This document shows positions 8,555 through 17,377 of a DNA stretch of 64,000 bases, piece by piece. The stretch covers positions 434,001 to 498,000 of the forward strand of contig JAHBZQ010000001.1 of NCBI GenBank assembly GCA_019635355.1. The letters are read 5' to 3'. The position numbers and the translations under genes were made by a program. The notes beneath the pieces are model-generated. The model ran no database searches. It saw only the letters and a program-made list of their open reading frames with translations, and was not told the DNA's origin. This DNA comes from Rhizobacter sp. (GTDB lineage Bacteria > Pseudomonadota > Gammaproteobacteria > Burkholderiales > Burkholderiaceae_C). How positions within the stretch are numbered: the stretch's first letter is position 1; every line of letters starts with the position of its first letter.

Positions 8555-9031
8555 TCAGGCCGCTTTCTTGAGCGACTTCACCGCCTTGAGCACTTCGTCG
8601 ACGTGGCCGGCAACCTTGATGCCACGCCATTCCTCGCGAAGGATGCCGTCGCCATCGATCAGGAAAGTGCTGCGCTCGATGCCCTTGACCTTCTTGCCGT
8701 ACATGATCTTGTTCTTGACCACGCCGAACATGTGGCAGAGCTTCTCTTCGGTGTCGGCGATCAGCTCGTAGGGCAGTTCCAGGTTCTGCTTGAACTTGTC
8801 GTGCGAGGCCATGTTGTCGCGCGAGACGCCGAAGACCACGGCGCCGGCTTTCACGAAGTCTTTGTGGCGGTCACGGAACTGCATCGCTTCGGTGGTGCAG
8901 CCGGGGGTGTTGTCCTTCGGGTAGAAGTACAGCACGACCGTTTGCCCGGCGTATGCCGGCGGCGTGAACTTCACGCCGCCGGTTGCGAGCGCTTCAAATT
9001 CCGGGAGGGGTTTATTGAGGGCTGGCGTCAT
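8555..9031 (-). CDS. bcp: Peroxiredoxin Bcp/PrxQ (thioredoxin-dependent thiol peroxidase)
   Basis: Cytoplasmic peroxidase reducing hydrogen and organic peroxides with thioredoxin. The 158-residue size is typical. Seen: peroxidatic cysteine in NTPGCTTEAMQFRD (about residue 48) and a second cysteine in EEKLCHMFGV (about residue 84). The position five residues after the peroxidatic Cys, occupied by the resolving Cys in the E. coli enzyme, is Met/Gln here; the later cysteine matches the PrxQ subtype in which the resolving Cys lies in helix alpha-3. ATG 9031 gives MTPALNKPLPEFEA. It has its own -10 box at 9073-9078. Confidence 0.92.
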   Translation of the reverse strand: MTPALNKPLPEFEALATGGVKFTPPAYAGQTVVLYFYPKDNTPGCTTEAMQFRDRHKDFVKAGAVVFGVSRDNMASHDKFKQNLELPYELIADTEEKLCHMFGVVKNKIMYGKKVKGIERSTFLIDGDGILREEWRGIKVAGHVDEVLKAVKSLKKAA

Positions 9032-9072
9032 GAAGAATTCTGGAGGTTGCGCCCTGTAAGGCGTAGCTCGTG

Positions 9073-9078
9073 ATTATA
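9073..9078 (-). promoter_or_regulatory. -10 box upstream of bcp
   Basis: A perfect minus-strand TATAAT, placing the transcript start about 35 bases before the bcp ATG. No good -35 hexamer is visible, so an activator could be involved. Confidence 0.45.
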
Positions 9079-9133
9079 AGGGCTCGCGAGTGCACGAAGC
9101 GCTTGCCGAACGGTCCCCAAAAGGGGCGAGGGG

Positions 9134-9505
9134 TCAGCCCAGGAGCAAGGCCGCGACGACCTTGCGGCTCTCGCCGGCGAGCACGTTGTACGTGCGGCAG
9201 GCGGCGGCGGTGTCCATCGTCTCGATGCCGATGCGACGCGCCATCAGGCCACGCAGCAACATGGGCGGCACGAAGCGGATGCGCTTGCCGCTGCCGAAGA
9301 TGATGAGTTCGGGCGACAGGGCTGCGAGCTGCTCGAAATCGTCCGCAGTGAGGGCCTCGAAGCCTGCGCTGCCCCAGGGGCCGACGTCGCCAACCCACGG
9401 GATCACGATGCTTTGTGTGTGCGCCACGCCGTTGACCGACACGGCGTCGGCACTCAGGCCTGAAATGACGTTCACGCCTTCGATGCGGTCGGGTTGCAGC
9501 TTCAA
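9134..9505 (-). CDS. Mth938-like domain protein (DUF498/NDUFAF3 superfamily)
   Basis: Small 123-residue protein of the Mth938-like fold; bacterial members have no established function, while eukaryotic relatives (NDUFAF3) help assemble respiratory complex I. The start MKLQPDRIEGVNVI and the central SPELIIFGSGKRIRF plus late GIETMDTAAACRTYNVL are characteristic. Divergent from alaA, with about 100 bases between the starts. Gene neighbourhood gives no further hint. Confidence 0.85.
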   Translation of the reverse strand: MKLQPDRIEGVNVISGLSADAVSVNGVAHTQSIVIPWVGDVGPWGSAGFEALTADDFEQLAALSPELIIFGSGKRIRFVPPMLLRGLMARRIGIETMDTAAACRTYNVLAGESRKVVAALLLG

Positions 9506-9609
9506 ATCACGGATCCGGAAAAACGTTGTCGCACGAGGAGGGTGCGACAGGCATGGAAGTGGGGGCGATCAGGGATAATTCTAGGCTTTGCGCCGCTTTG
9601 GAGACCGTG

Positions 9610-10839
9610 TTGAAGCCCATCGTCAAGTCCGGCAAATTGGCCAACGTGGCCTACGACATCCGCGGGCCGGTGCTCGAGAAGGCCCGCCAGATGGAGGACG
9701 AGGGCCAAAAGATCATCAAGCTCAACATCGGCAACGTGGCTGCGTTCGGCCTCGAGCCGCCCGACGAGATCGTGCAGGACATGATCCGCAACCTGCCCTC
9801 GCAGGTGGCTGCGGGCTACACCGACAGCAAGGGCCTCTTCGCCCCGCGCAAGGCGGTGGTGCACTACACGCAAGAGAAGAACATCACCGGCGTGACGGTC
9901 GACGACGTCTACCTCGGCAACGGTGCCTCCGAGCTGATCGCGATGAGCCTCAACGCGCTGCTCAACAACGGCGATGAGGTGCTCATCCCCGCACCCGACT
10001 ACCCGCTGTGGACGGCCGTCACCGGCCTCTCCGGCGGCACGCCGGTGCACTACATGTGCGACGAGCAGGCCGACTGGATGCCTGACGTGGCCGACATCAA
10101 GCGCAAGATCACCTCGAACACGCGCGCCATCGTCGTCATCAATCCCAACAACCCGACCGGCACGCTGTACCCCGAGAGCGTGCTGCTCGACATCATCGAA
10201 GTGGCACGCCAGCACCAGCTCATCGTGCTGGTCGACGAGATCTACGACAAGACGCTGTACGACGGCAACGTGCACACCAGCATGGCCTCGCTCGCCGATG
10301 ACGTGCTCTTCGTCACCTTCAACGGCTTGAGCAAGAACTACCGCGCCTGCGGCTACCGCGCGGGCTGGATGGTGGTGTCAGGCGAGAAGCGCCATGCGAA
10401 GGACTACATCGAAGGCCTGAACATGCTGGCCTCGCTGCGCCTGTGCGCCAACACCCCGGGCCAGCTCGCCATCCAGACGGCACTCGGTGGCTACCAGAGC
10501 ATCAAGGACCTGGTAGCGCCGACCGGCCGCCTCGGCCGCCAACGCGACCTCGCGTACAAGCTGTTGACCGACATCCCCGGCGTCACCTGCGTCAAGCCCA
10601 AGGCGGCGCTCTACATGTTCCCGCGGCTGGATCCGAAGATGTACCCCATCCAGGACGACCAGCAATTCGCCTACGAGCTGCTCGCCGAAGAGAAGGTGCT
10701 GATCGTGCAAGGCACCGGCTTCAACTGGACGCAGCCCGACCACTTCCGCGTGGTCTTCCTGCCCAACAGCGACGACCTCACCGACGCGATCGGCCGCATC
10801 GCGCGCTTCCTGCATCACTACGCCAAGCGGCACCATTGA
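9610..10839 (+). CDS. alaA: Pyridoxal phosphate aminotransferase, AlaA-like
   Basis: Class I/II aminotransferase closely resembling E. coli AlaA (glutamate-pyruvate aminotransferase): shared segments include NVAYDIRGPVLEKA, NPNNPTGTLYP and the PLP lysine in NGLSKNYRACGYR (about residue 241). About 409 residues from the start chosen. I prefer TTG 9610 because GGAG lies 6 bases before it and the family N-terminus begins here; GTG 9607 and ATG 9553 are in-frame alternatives adding 1 or 19 residues. Placed 11 bases before hom, it likely forms an alaA-hom-thrC amino-acid operon. Some annotators would call it a generic aminotransferase. Confidence 0.88.
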   Translation: MKPIVKSGKLANVAYDIRGPVLEKARQMEDEGQKIIKLNIGNVAAFGLEPPDEIVQDMIRNLPSQVAAGYTDSKGLFAPRKAVVHYTQEKNITGVTVDDVYLGNGASELIAMSLNALLNNGDEVLIPAPDYPLWTAVTGLSGGTPVHYMCDEQADWMPDVADIKRKITSNTRAIVVINPNNPTGTLYPESVLLDIIEVARQHQLIVLVDEIYDKTLYDGNVHTSMASLADDVLFVTFNGLSKNYRACGYRAGWMVVSGEKRHAKDYIEGLNMLASLRLCANTPGQLAIQTALGGYQSIKDLVAPTGRLGRQRDLAYKLLTDIPGVTCVKPKAALYMFPRLDPKMYPIQDDQQFAYELLAEEKVLIVQGTGFNWTQPDHFRVVFLPNSDDLTDAIGRIARFLHHYAKRHH

Positions 10840-10850
10840 GAACCATCACC

Positions 10851-12161
10851 ATGAAGCCCATCCAAGTCGGCCTCCTCGGCATCGGCACCGTCGGCAGCGG
10901 CACGTTCAACGTGCTCCAGCGCAACCAGGAAGAGATCCGCCGCCGCGCGGGCCGTGGCATTCAGATCACCATGGTGGCCGACCTCGACACCGCCCGCGCC
11001 AAGGCCGTGGTGGGCGATGCGGCCAAGGTCGTGGGCGACGCCCGCGAGGTGATCGCCAATCCCGAGATCGACATCGTCATCGAGCTGATCGGCGGTTATG
11101 GCATTGCCAAGACGCTGGTGATGGAAGCCATCGCCGCGGGCAAGCACGTGGTCACCGCCAACAAGGCGCTGCTCGCCGTGCATGGCACCGAGATCTTCGC
11201 GGCGGCGCATGCCAAGGGCGTGATCGTCGCCTTCGAAGCGGCGGTGGCCGGTGGCATTCCCATCATCAAGGCGCTGCGCGAAGGCCTCACGGCCAACCGC
11301 ATCGTGTGGATCGCCGGCATCATCAACGGCACCACCAACTTCATCCTCTCGGAGATGCGCGCCAAGGGGCTCGACTTCGACGTCGTGCTGAAGGAGGCGC
11401 AGCGCCTCGGCTACGCCGAAGCAGACCCGACCTTCGACATCGAAGGTGTCGATGCTGCGCACAAGGCGACCATCATGAGCGCCATCGCCTTCGGCATCCC
11501 GGTGCAGTTCGACAAGGCGCACGTGGAAGGCATCACCAAGCTGCAGGCGGCCGACATCAACTACGCCGAGCAGCTGGGCTATCGCATCAAGCTGCTGGGC
11601 ATCACCAAGCGTCGTGACAAAGGCTTCGAGCTTCGCGTGCACCCGACGCTGATCCCGTCCAAGCGCCTGATCGCCAACGTCGAAGGCGCGATGAACGCCG
11701 TGGTGGTGCACGGTGACGCCGTCGGCACCACGCTCTACTACGGCAAGGGCGCCGGCTCCGAGCCCACCGCGTCGGCCGTGATCGCCGATCTGGTCGACAT
11801 CACCCGCCTGCACACCGCCGACCCCGACCACCGCGTGCCGCATCTGGCCTTCCAGCCGAACGAGCTGGCCAACACGCCCATCCTCGGCATGGACGAAGTC
11901 GTCACCTCGTTCTACCTGCGACTGCAGGTGGCCGACCAGGCCGGCGTGCTGGCCCGCATCACCGGCATCCTGGCCGAGCGTGGCATCTCGATCGATGCAT
12001 TGCTCCAGCGCGAGTCGGCCGAAGGCGAAGCGCAGACCGACGTGATCATCCTCACGCACGACACCGTGGAAGGCGAGATGAACAAGGCCATTGCCCAGAT
12101 GCAGGCACTGCCCACCGTGCTCGCCCCGATCGTCCGCATCCGCAAGGAAGAGCTCAACTGA
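10851..12161 (+). CDS. hom: Homoserine dehydrogenase
   Basis: Reduces aspartate semialdehyde to homoserine, branch point to threonine and methionine. The 436-residue protein has the NAD(P)-binding Rossmann start VGLLGIGTVGSGT, the catalytic domain with TANKALLAVHG and GIINGTTNFIL, and a C-terminal ACT regulatory domain from about residue 355 (DQAGVLARITGILAERGIS), so feedback by threonine is likely. ATG 10851 was chosen; longer in-frame upstream sequence overlaps alaA and has no coding character. Gap to thrC is 10 bases. Confidence 0.96.
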   Translation: MKPIQVGLLGIGTVGSGTFNVLQRNQEEIRRRAGRGIQITMVADLDTARAKAVVGDAAKVVGDAREVIANPEIDIVIELIGGYGIAKTLVMEAIAAGKHVVTANKALLAVHGTEIFAAAHAKGVIVAFEAAVAGGIPIIKALREGLTANRIVWIAGIINGTTNFILSEMRAKGLDFDVVLKEAQRLGYAEADPTFDIEGVDAAHKATIMSAIAFGIPVQFDKAHVEGITKLQAADINYAEQLGYRIKLLGITKRRDKGFELRVHPTLIPSKRLIANVEGAMNAVVVHGDAVGTTLYYGKGAGSEPTASAVIADLVDITRLHTADPDHRVPHLAFQPNELANTPILGMDEVVTSFYLRLQVADQAGVLARITGILAERGISIDALLQRESAEGEAQTDVIILTHDTVEGEMNKAIAQMQALPTVLAPIVRIRKEELN

Positions 12162-12171
12162 GCCACCGCCC

Positions 12172-13578
12172 ATGAAGTACATCTCCACCCGCGGCGACAA
12201 GACCCCGCGCGGCTTCTCCGACATCCTGCTCGAAGGCCTGGCGCCCGACGGTGGCCTCTACCTGCCCACGCATTACCCCATCGTCACCCGGGCGATGCTC
12301 GCGAAGTGGCGCGGGCTCTCGTATGCCGAGCTGGCCTTCGAGATCCTGTCGCTCTACATCGACGACATCCCGCCGGCCGACCTGCGCCGCCTCGTCGAGA
12401 AGACCTACACGCCCGACGTCTTCGGCACCAAAGAGATCACGCCGCTCAAGCCCGTGCAGCCCGGCCTGTACCTCGAAGCCTTGTCGAATGGCCCCACGCT
12501 CGCCTTCAAGGACATGGCGATGCAGCTCCTCGGCAACCTCTTCGAATACGAACTGGGCCGCCGCGGCGAGACGCTCAACATCCTCGGCGCCACCTCGGGC
12601 GACACCGGCAGCGCCGCCGAATACGCCATGCGCGGCAAGGCCGGCGTGAACGTCTTCATGCTGTCGCCGCACGGCCGCATGAGCCCGTTCCAGCAGGCGC
12701 AGATGTTCAGCCTGCAAGACGCGAACATCCACAACATCGCCATCGAAGGTGTCTTCGACGACTGCCAGGACATCGTCAAGGCCACCTCCAACGACCTCGA
12801 GTTCAAGCGCAAGCACCGCATTGGCACGGTGAACTCGATCAACTGGGCGCGCCTGCTGGCCCAGGTCGTGTACTACTTCGCCGGCTACTTCCAGGCGACC
12901 AAGAGCGAGCAGGAGCGCGTGAGCTTCGCCGTGCCTTCGGGCAACTTCGGCAACATCTGCGCCGGCCACGTGGCCCGCATGATGGGCCTGCCGATCAAGC
13001 GCCTGGTGCTCGCCACCAACGAGAACCGTGTGCTCGACGAGTTCTTCCGCACCGGCAGCTACCGCCCGCGTGCGAGCGCCGAGACGTATGAAACGTCCAG
13101 CCCGTCGATGGACATCTCCAAGGCCTCGAACTTCGAGCGCTTCGTCTTTGACCTGCTGGGCCGCAATGCCGAGCGGGTGCGCGAGCTGTTCGAGACCTCG
13201 CTGCAGCGCGAAGGCCATTTCCAGCTGAGCGCGGGCGAGTTCGACCGCATCTCGGTCTACGGTTTCCTGTCGGGCCACAGCACGCACGCCGACCGCCTCG
13301 CCACCATCCGCCAGACTTTCGAAGACAGCGGCCTGATGATCGACACCCACACCGCCGACGGCCTCAAGGTCGCGCGCGAATTCCTCGAGCCCAATGTGCC
13401 GATGATCGTGCTCGAGACCGCGCTGCCCGCGAAGTTCGCCGAGACCATCGTCGAGGCCCTTGGCCGCGAGCCCGATCGGCCGGCGGCGCTGCAAGGCATC
13501 GAGAAACTGCCCAAGCGCTTCCAGGTGATGAAGGCCGATGCCGAAGCGGTGAAGAAGTACATCAGCGCCAACGTCTGA
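12172..13578 (+). CDS. thrC: Threonine synthase
   Basis: PLP enzyme turning O-phosphohomoserine into threonine. The 468-residue length fits the long class of threonine synthase found in Proteobacteria. Seen: N-terminal MKYISTRGDKTPRGFSDI, the PLP lysine in LAFKDMAMQ (about residue 113), the substrate loop GATSGDTGSAAEYA and VPSGNFGNICAG. It follows hom by 10 bases and precedes mobB by one base, so transcription probably continues into the molybdenum genes. thrB is not here. Confidence 0.96.
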   Translation: MKYISTRGDKTPRGFSDILLEGLAPDGGLYLPTHYPIVTRAMLAKWRGLSYAELAFEILSLYIDDIPPADLRRLVEKTYTPDVFGTKEITPLKPVQPGLYLEALSNGPTLAFKDMAMQLLGNLFEYELGRRGETLNILGATSGDTGSAAEYAMRGKAGVNVFMLSPHGRMSPFQQAQMFSLQDANIHNIAIEGVFDDCQDIVKATSNDLEFKRKHRIGTVNSINWARLLAQVVYYFAGYFQATKSEQERVSFAVPSGNFGNICAGHVARMMGLPIKRLVLATNENRVLDEFFRTGSYRPRASAETYETSSPSMDISKASNFERFVFDLLGRNAERVRELFETSLQREGHFQLSAGEFDRISVYGFLSGHSTHADRLATIRQTFEDSGLMIDTHTADGLKVAREFLEPNVPMIVLETALPAKFAETIVEALGREPDRPAALQGIEKLPKRFQVMKADAEAVKKYISANV

Positions 13579-13579
13579 C

Positions 13580-14116
13580 ATGCGTGTCGTCGGCTTCAGC
13601 GGCTATTCCGGCTCGGGCAAGACAACGCTCATCGAGAAGCTCATCGGCCGCTTGAAGGAGGCGGGGCAACGGGTGTCGGTGATCAAGCACGCGCACCACC
13701 GCTTCGACATTGACCACCCGGGCAAGGACTCCTATCGCCACCGCGAAGCCGGGGCCTTCGAGGTGGTGGTCGCCTCCAACCGACGGCTGGCCAAGGTGCG
13801 CGAATACGAGGCCGAAACCGAGGTCTCCGTCCACCAATTGCTGGCCGAACTCGCGCCGTGCGATTGGGCCATCGTCGAAGGCTTCCGGCATGCCGACCTG
13901 ACGAAGATCGAGGTGTGGCGGGCCGAGACCGGCGAGCGCGCGCACTATCCCGACGACCCTTTCGTGATCGCGGTCGCCACCGACGCGCCGCACAATCTGC
14001 CGGTGCCGACCGGGCTGCCGGTGTTCCATCTCGACGATGTGCAGGCGGTGGCCGAGTTCCTCCTGACACATGCCGATCGCCATGAATACACCTCGCCCTT
14101 CGATGCTGACGCTTGA
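13580..14116 (+). CDS. mobB: Molybdopterin-guanine dinucleotide biosynthesis adaptor MobB
   Basis: GTP-binding partner of MobA that stimulates formation of the guanine dinucleotide form of molybdenum cofactor. The 178-residue protein begins MRVVGFSGYSGSGKTTLIE with the P-loop at residues 8-15, then VIKHAHHRFDIDHPGKDS and CDWAIVEGFR, all standard MobB segments. The start is one base past the thrC stop. mobA is not in the window. Its end overlaps the start of moeA. Confidence 0.93.
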   Translation: MRVVGFSGYSGSGKTTLIEKLIGRLKEAGQRVSVIKHAHHRFDIDHPGKDSYRHREAGAFEVVVASNRRLAKVREYEAETEVSVHQLLAELAPCDWAIVEGFRHADLTKIEVWRAETGERAHYPDDPFVIAVATDAPHNLPVPTGLPVFHLDDVQAVAEFLLTHADRHEYTSPFDADA

Positions 14117-15323
14117 CGAGGCCCTGTCGCGGCTGCTCGGCGCGGTGTCGCCGCTGGCCGAGACCGAGATCGTTTCCACCTTCGACGGGCTGGGCCGTGT
14201 GCTGACGCAGGAGGTGCGCTCGCTCGTCGACGTGCCCTCGGCCGACAACAGCGCGATGGACGGCTACGCGCTGCGCAGCGCCGACGTGCCCGCGAGCGGC
14301 ACCGTCTTGCCCATCAGCCAGCGCATTCCTGCCGGCACGGTCGGCGCACCGCTGACCCCCGGCACTGCCGCCCGCATCTTCACCGGCGCACTGGTGCCCG
14401 AAGGTGCCGACGCCGTCGTGATGCAAGAGCAATGCGAGGCGCTCGACGGTGCCGTGCGCATCAACGTCGAGCCGCAGCCAGGCACCGCCATCCGTCGCCG
14501 CGGCGAAGACCTCGCGTGCGACGCCATCGCGTTGCCACGCGGCCTGCGGCTGACCCCGCAAGCCCTGGGCCTCGCGGCGACCGCTGGCGCGGCGACGCTC
14601 ACCGTGGCGCGCCGCCCGCGCGTGGCGCTTTTCTCCACCGGCGACGAACTCGCCATGCCCGGCGAGCCGCTGAAGCCGGGCGCGATCTACAACTCCAACC
14701 GCTTCACGCTGCGGGCGCTCATCCAGGCGCTGGGCTGCGACTGCACCGACCTTGGCATCGTGCCCGACCAGCTCGACGCGACGCGAGAGGCACTGCGGCG
14801 TGCCGCGCAAGGGCACGACCTCATCGTCACGAGCGGTGGTGTGTCGGTCGGCGAAGAAGACCACCTCAAGCCCGCCGTGCAAGCCGAAGGCGCACTCGAC
14901 CTCTGGCAGATGGCCATCAAGCCCGGCAAGCCGCTGGCCTTCGGCAGCGTGCGCCGTGCCGAAGGCGATGGATCGACCGGGAAGGCCTGGTTCGTCGGGC
15001 TGCCGGGCAACCCGGTGTCGAGCTTCGTGACCTTCCTGCTCGCCGTGCGGCCCTTGTTGCTGAAGCTTCAGGGGGCGACGGCGCTGCAGCCCGTGGGCGT
15101 GCCGATGCGCGCCGACTTCGACTGGCCGCGTGCCGACAAGCGCCGCGAGTTCCTGCGCGCCCGGCGCAACGAGCGGGGCGGTCTCGACCTCTTCACCAAC
15201 CAGGGCTCGGGCGTGCTCACCTCCACCGTGTGGGCCGACGGCCTGATCGACAACCCGCCCGAGACGCCCATCCGCGCCGGCGACACGGTGCGCTTCATTG
15301 CGCTGGCAGAGTGGGTGGCATGA
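14082..15323 (+). CDS. moeA: Molybdopterin molybdenumtransferase MoeA
   Basis: Inserts molybdate into adenylylated molybdopterin. About 413 residues, normal for MoeA. Seen: the N-terminal DNSAMDGYALRS motif, IFTGALVPEGADAVVMQE, the catalytic STGDEL and GAIYNSNRF, and TSGGVSVGEEDH and GLPGNPVSSFV. I start at ATG 14082 (MNTPRPSMLTL); ATG 14070 and 14103 are alternatives, none with a strong ribosome site, which fits coupling to mobB, whose end it overlaps. The stop overlaps the moaD start as ATGA. Confidence 0.95.
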   Translation: MNTPRPSMLTLDEALSRLLGAVSPLAETEIVSTFDGLGRVLTQEVRSLVDVPSADNSAMDGYALRSADVPASGTVLPISQRIPAGTVGAPLTPGTAARIFTGALVPEGADAVVMQEQCEALDGAVRINVEPQPGTAIRRRGEDLACDAIALPRGLRLTPQALGLAATAGAATLTVARRPRVALFSTGDELAMPGEPLKPGAIYNSNRFTLRALIQALGCDCTDLGIVPDQLDATREALRRAAQGHDLIVTSGGVSVGEEDHLKPAVQAEGALDLWQMAIKPGKPLAFGSVRRAEGDGSTGKAWFVGLPGNPVSSFVTFLLAVRPLLLKLQGATALQPVGVPMRADFDWPRADKRREFLRARRNERGGLDLFTNQGSGVLTSTVWADGLIDNPPETPIRAGDTVRFIALAEWVA

Positions 15324-15571
15324 AGGTCCGCGTGCGCTATTTCGCCTCGCTGCGCGAAGCGCTCGGCGCCGGTGAAACCGTCGACACGACCGAGGGCAGC
15401 ACCGTGGCCCAGGTGCGAGACACGCTCATCGCCCGCGGTGGCGCCCACGCCCAGGCGCTCGCCCGCACGCGCGCCGTGCGCACCGCGCTCGACCAGACGC
15501 TGTGCGACGAGTCGGCTGCCCTGCACGAGAACGCTGAACTCGCTTTCTTCCCACCCGTGACGGGCGGCTGA
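15320..15571 (+). CDS. moaD: Molybdopterin synthase sulfur carrier subunit MoaD
   Basis: Ubiquitin-like small subunit (83 residues) whose C-terminal Gly-Gly is thiocarboxylated and donates sulfur for molybdopterin. The sequence starts MKVRVRYFASLREALG and ends FFPPVTGG, exactly as required. The ATG overlaps the moeA stop, giving translational coupling. The large subunit gene moaE is about 2.7 kb further on, separated by three unrelated genes. Confidence 0.95.
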   Translation: MKVRVRYFASLREALGAGETVDTTEGSTVAQVRDTLIARGGAHAQALARTRAVRTALDQTLCDESAALHENAELAFFPPVTGG

Positions 15572-15581
15572 GCGACACGCC

Positions 15582-16196
15582 GTGATCCGCGCCGTCTTCT
15601 TCGACTACGACGGCGTTCTCACCCGAGACAAGACCGGCTCCCTCACCACCTGCCGTTCGCTGGCGCAGCAGGCCGGGTTGCTGTTCGAGGCGGTCCACGC
15701 CGCCTTGAGGCCCTACAACGAGGCGCTCACGCTGGGCCGAACGACGCACGAAGCGATCTGGCCGGCGGTCTGTGAAGCGCTGGGGCGCGACATTCCGATC
15801 AGCGCGCTGCGCATCGCTTTCGAAAGCACGCCGCTGGACGAGGCCGTGATGTCTCTCGCGAAACGGCTCACCATGCGTCACCGCGTGGGCCTGATCACCG
15901 ACAACAAGCGCGATCGGCTCGACCACCTGCGCGCGTTCCAACAACTCGACGCGGTGTTCGACCCGATCCTGGTCTCGTCCGTGTTCGGGTCCGGCAAGGA
16001 AGGCATGGCCATCTTCGAGCGCGCGCTGGCGTGCGTCGCCTTGCCGCCTGAAGCCGCCGTCTTCATCGACAACCACCGCGACAACCTCCTCGCACCCGCC
16101 GCGCTTGGCATGCACACGCTGCATTTCGACGACGGGCGGCGGGACGTGAAGGCGCTCGTCGCCGAACTGCAGCAGCTCGGCGTCGTGGTCGACTAG
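15582..16196 (+). CDS. HAD-superfamily hydrolase
   Basis: Probable phosphatase of the haloacid dehalogenase family, 204 residues, GTG start at 15582. Motif I FFDYDGVLTRDKTG gives nucleophile Asp and second Asp; motif II ITDN; motif III lysine in FGSGKEGMAI; motif IV AVFIDNHRDNLLAPA. The ID-N pattern in motif IV resembles the REG-2/GS1-like group that cleaves sugar or nucleotide phosphates. It lies 10 bases after moaD on the same strand. Its 3' end overlaps the dapA-like gene on the other strand by 4 bases. Substrate unknown. Confidence 0.85.
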   Translation: MIRAVFFDYDGVLTRDKTGSLTTCRSLAQQAGLLFEAVHAALRPYNEALTLGRTTHEAIWPAVCEALGRDIPISALRIAFESTPLDEAVMSLAKRLTMRHRVGLITDNKRDRLDHLRAFQQLDAVFDPILVSSVFGSGKEGMAIFERALACVALPPEAAVFIDNHRDNLLAPAALGMHTLHFDDGRRDVKALVAELQQLGVVVD

Positions 16197-17080
16197 GACG
16201 CCAAGGCGCGCTCGGCAGCCTCCAGTGCCGCCCAGGCGCGCTGCACCGCCTCGACCGACGCCTGGCTGTGCGGCGCACGCAGCGCATCGCCCATCCAGCC
16301 CTGCCGCGCCAGCACCGCCTTGAACACGCTCGGGTTCGGCTCGGCAAAGAGCGCCAGAGACAACGGCGTGAGCGCGTGGCACAGGCGCCGCGCGTCCGCG
16401 AGCCGGCCCTCGCGGGCACTGGCCACGAGCTGCGCGTAGTGCTGAGGCAGCAGATGGCCCGAGGCGGCAATCGCGCCGGCCCCGCCCAGGCAGGCCGTGG
16501 TGAAGATGCGGTGATCGTCGCCGGCCAGCACGGCGAGGCGGCCGTCGGCGATCAGCGCGCGGGTCTTCTCCTCGTCGCCGCCGCAGTCCTTGATCGCGCG
16601 GATGTTGGGGTGTGCCGCCAGCGTGAGCAGGGTGTCGAGCGTCATCTGGGAGCCTGTGCGAGAGGGCACGTCGTACAGCACCACCGGCACCGGCGATGCG
16701 TCGGCCAGGGCGCGGAAGTGCGCCACGATCCCGGCCTGCGCGGGCCGCAGGTAGTAGGGCGCCGACACCAGCACGGCCACCACCGGCCGCCGGGCCACCT
16801 CACGCAGATGCTCGCGCATCTCGTCGAGCCGCGTGCCGGCCAGGCCCATCATCACCGGCTTGTCGCGGCATGAGGCGAGCACCGCATCGAGCACGGCCAG
16901 TTGTTCCGCACGCGTGAGCGACTCCGCCTCGCCGGTGCTGCCGCACACGACGAAACCCTTGATCGCTGTCTGGGCCAGGTGGCCCACCAGCCGCTGCAAT
17001 GCGGCGATGTCCACCCGCTCACCCTGGAACGGTGTGACGAGCGGAACCCAGAGCCCGGAAAAATCGACGAACTGACCCAC
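16193..17080 (-). CDS. Dihydrodipicolinate synthase-family lyase (DapA-like)
   Basis: Class I aldolase of the DapA/N-acetylneuraminate lyase superfamily, 295 residues. Seen: GFVVCGSTGEAESLT (the GTTGE substrate loop with Ser replacing one Thr), tyrosine in VVLYDVPSRTG and the Schiff-base lysine in IRAIKDCGGD. These residues are those of a working pyruvate aldolase. It may be true DapA for lysine synthesis or a paralogue acting on another keto acid; its place inside a molybdenum cluster and on the opposite strand argues slightly for a paralogue. ATG 17080 gives MGQFVDFSGLWVPL. Confidence 0.83.
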   Translation of the reverse strand: MGQFVDFSGLWVPLVTPFQGERVDIAALQRLVGHLAQTAIKGFVVCGSTGEAESLTRAEQLAVLDAVLASCRDKPVMMGLAGTRLDEMREHLREVARRPVVAVLVSAPYYLRPAQAGIVAHFRALADASPVPVVLYDVPSRTGSQMTLDTLLTLAAHPNIRAIKDCGGDEEKTRALIADGRLAVLAGDDHRIFTTACLGGAGAIAASGHLLPQHYAQLVASAREGRLADARRLCHALTPLSLALFAEPNPSVFKAVLARQGWMGDALRAPHSQASVEAVQRAWAALEAAERALAS

Positions 17081-17174
17081 GTAGCTTCTCCTTGAACGAA
17101 CAAGACCGGATGAAGGTCCGCGTCGTGGAGCTTGGGTTCAGCGTGGGGAAGGGTGGAGGCCTGCCGTGAAGTCT

Positions 17175-17201
17175 GTTCCGTCGCTCAGCTGACGACGGAA
17201 C
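17175..17201. repeat. Inverted repeat in the gap between the dapA-like and lipoprotein genes
   Basis: GTTCCGTCG and its exact complement CGACGGAAC flank a 9-base centre containing palindromic TCAGCTGA. It lies in the 297-base divergent gap (17081-17377) which otherwise shows no gene. No T-run follows, so an operator is more likely than a terminator. Confidence 0.5.
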
Positions 17202-17377
17202 TGCAGCGCTCCGGTCAGATGAGCGTCTGCTTTTTGGCTTTGAGCGCGCACGCGGCTCCGCCCGACGGGCTGGAGGCGAGGATGGTGCGACTCAGAAGCA
17301 TGGCCGGCATTCTGCCCGGTGTGGCGCCGTGGCGGTGCCACAATTTCCCGCAGCCCTCGTCCTGCCCGGAGATTGCG

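Noticed and set aside
17132..17377. Longer N-terminus for the lipoprotein hydrolase
   Set aside because: The extension has no signal peptide and would bury the lipobox near ATG 17378.
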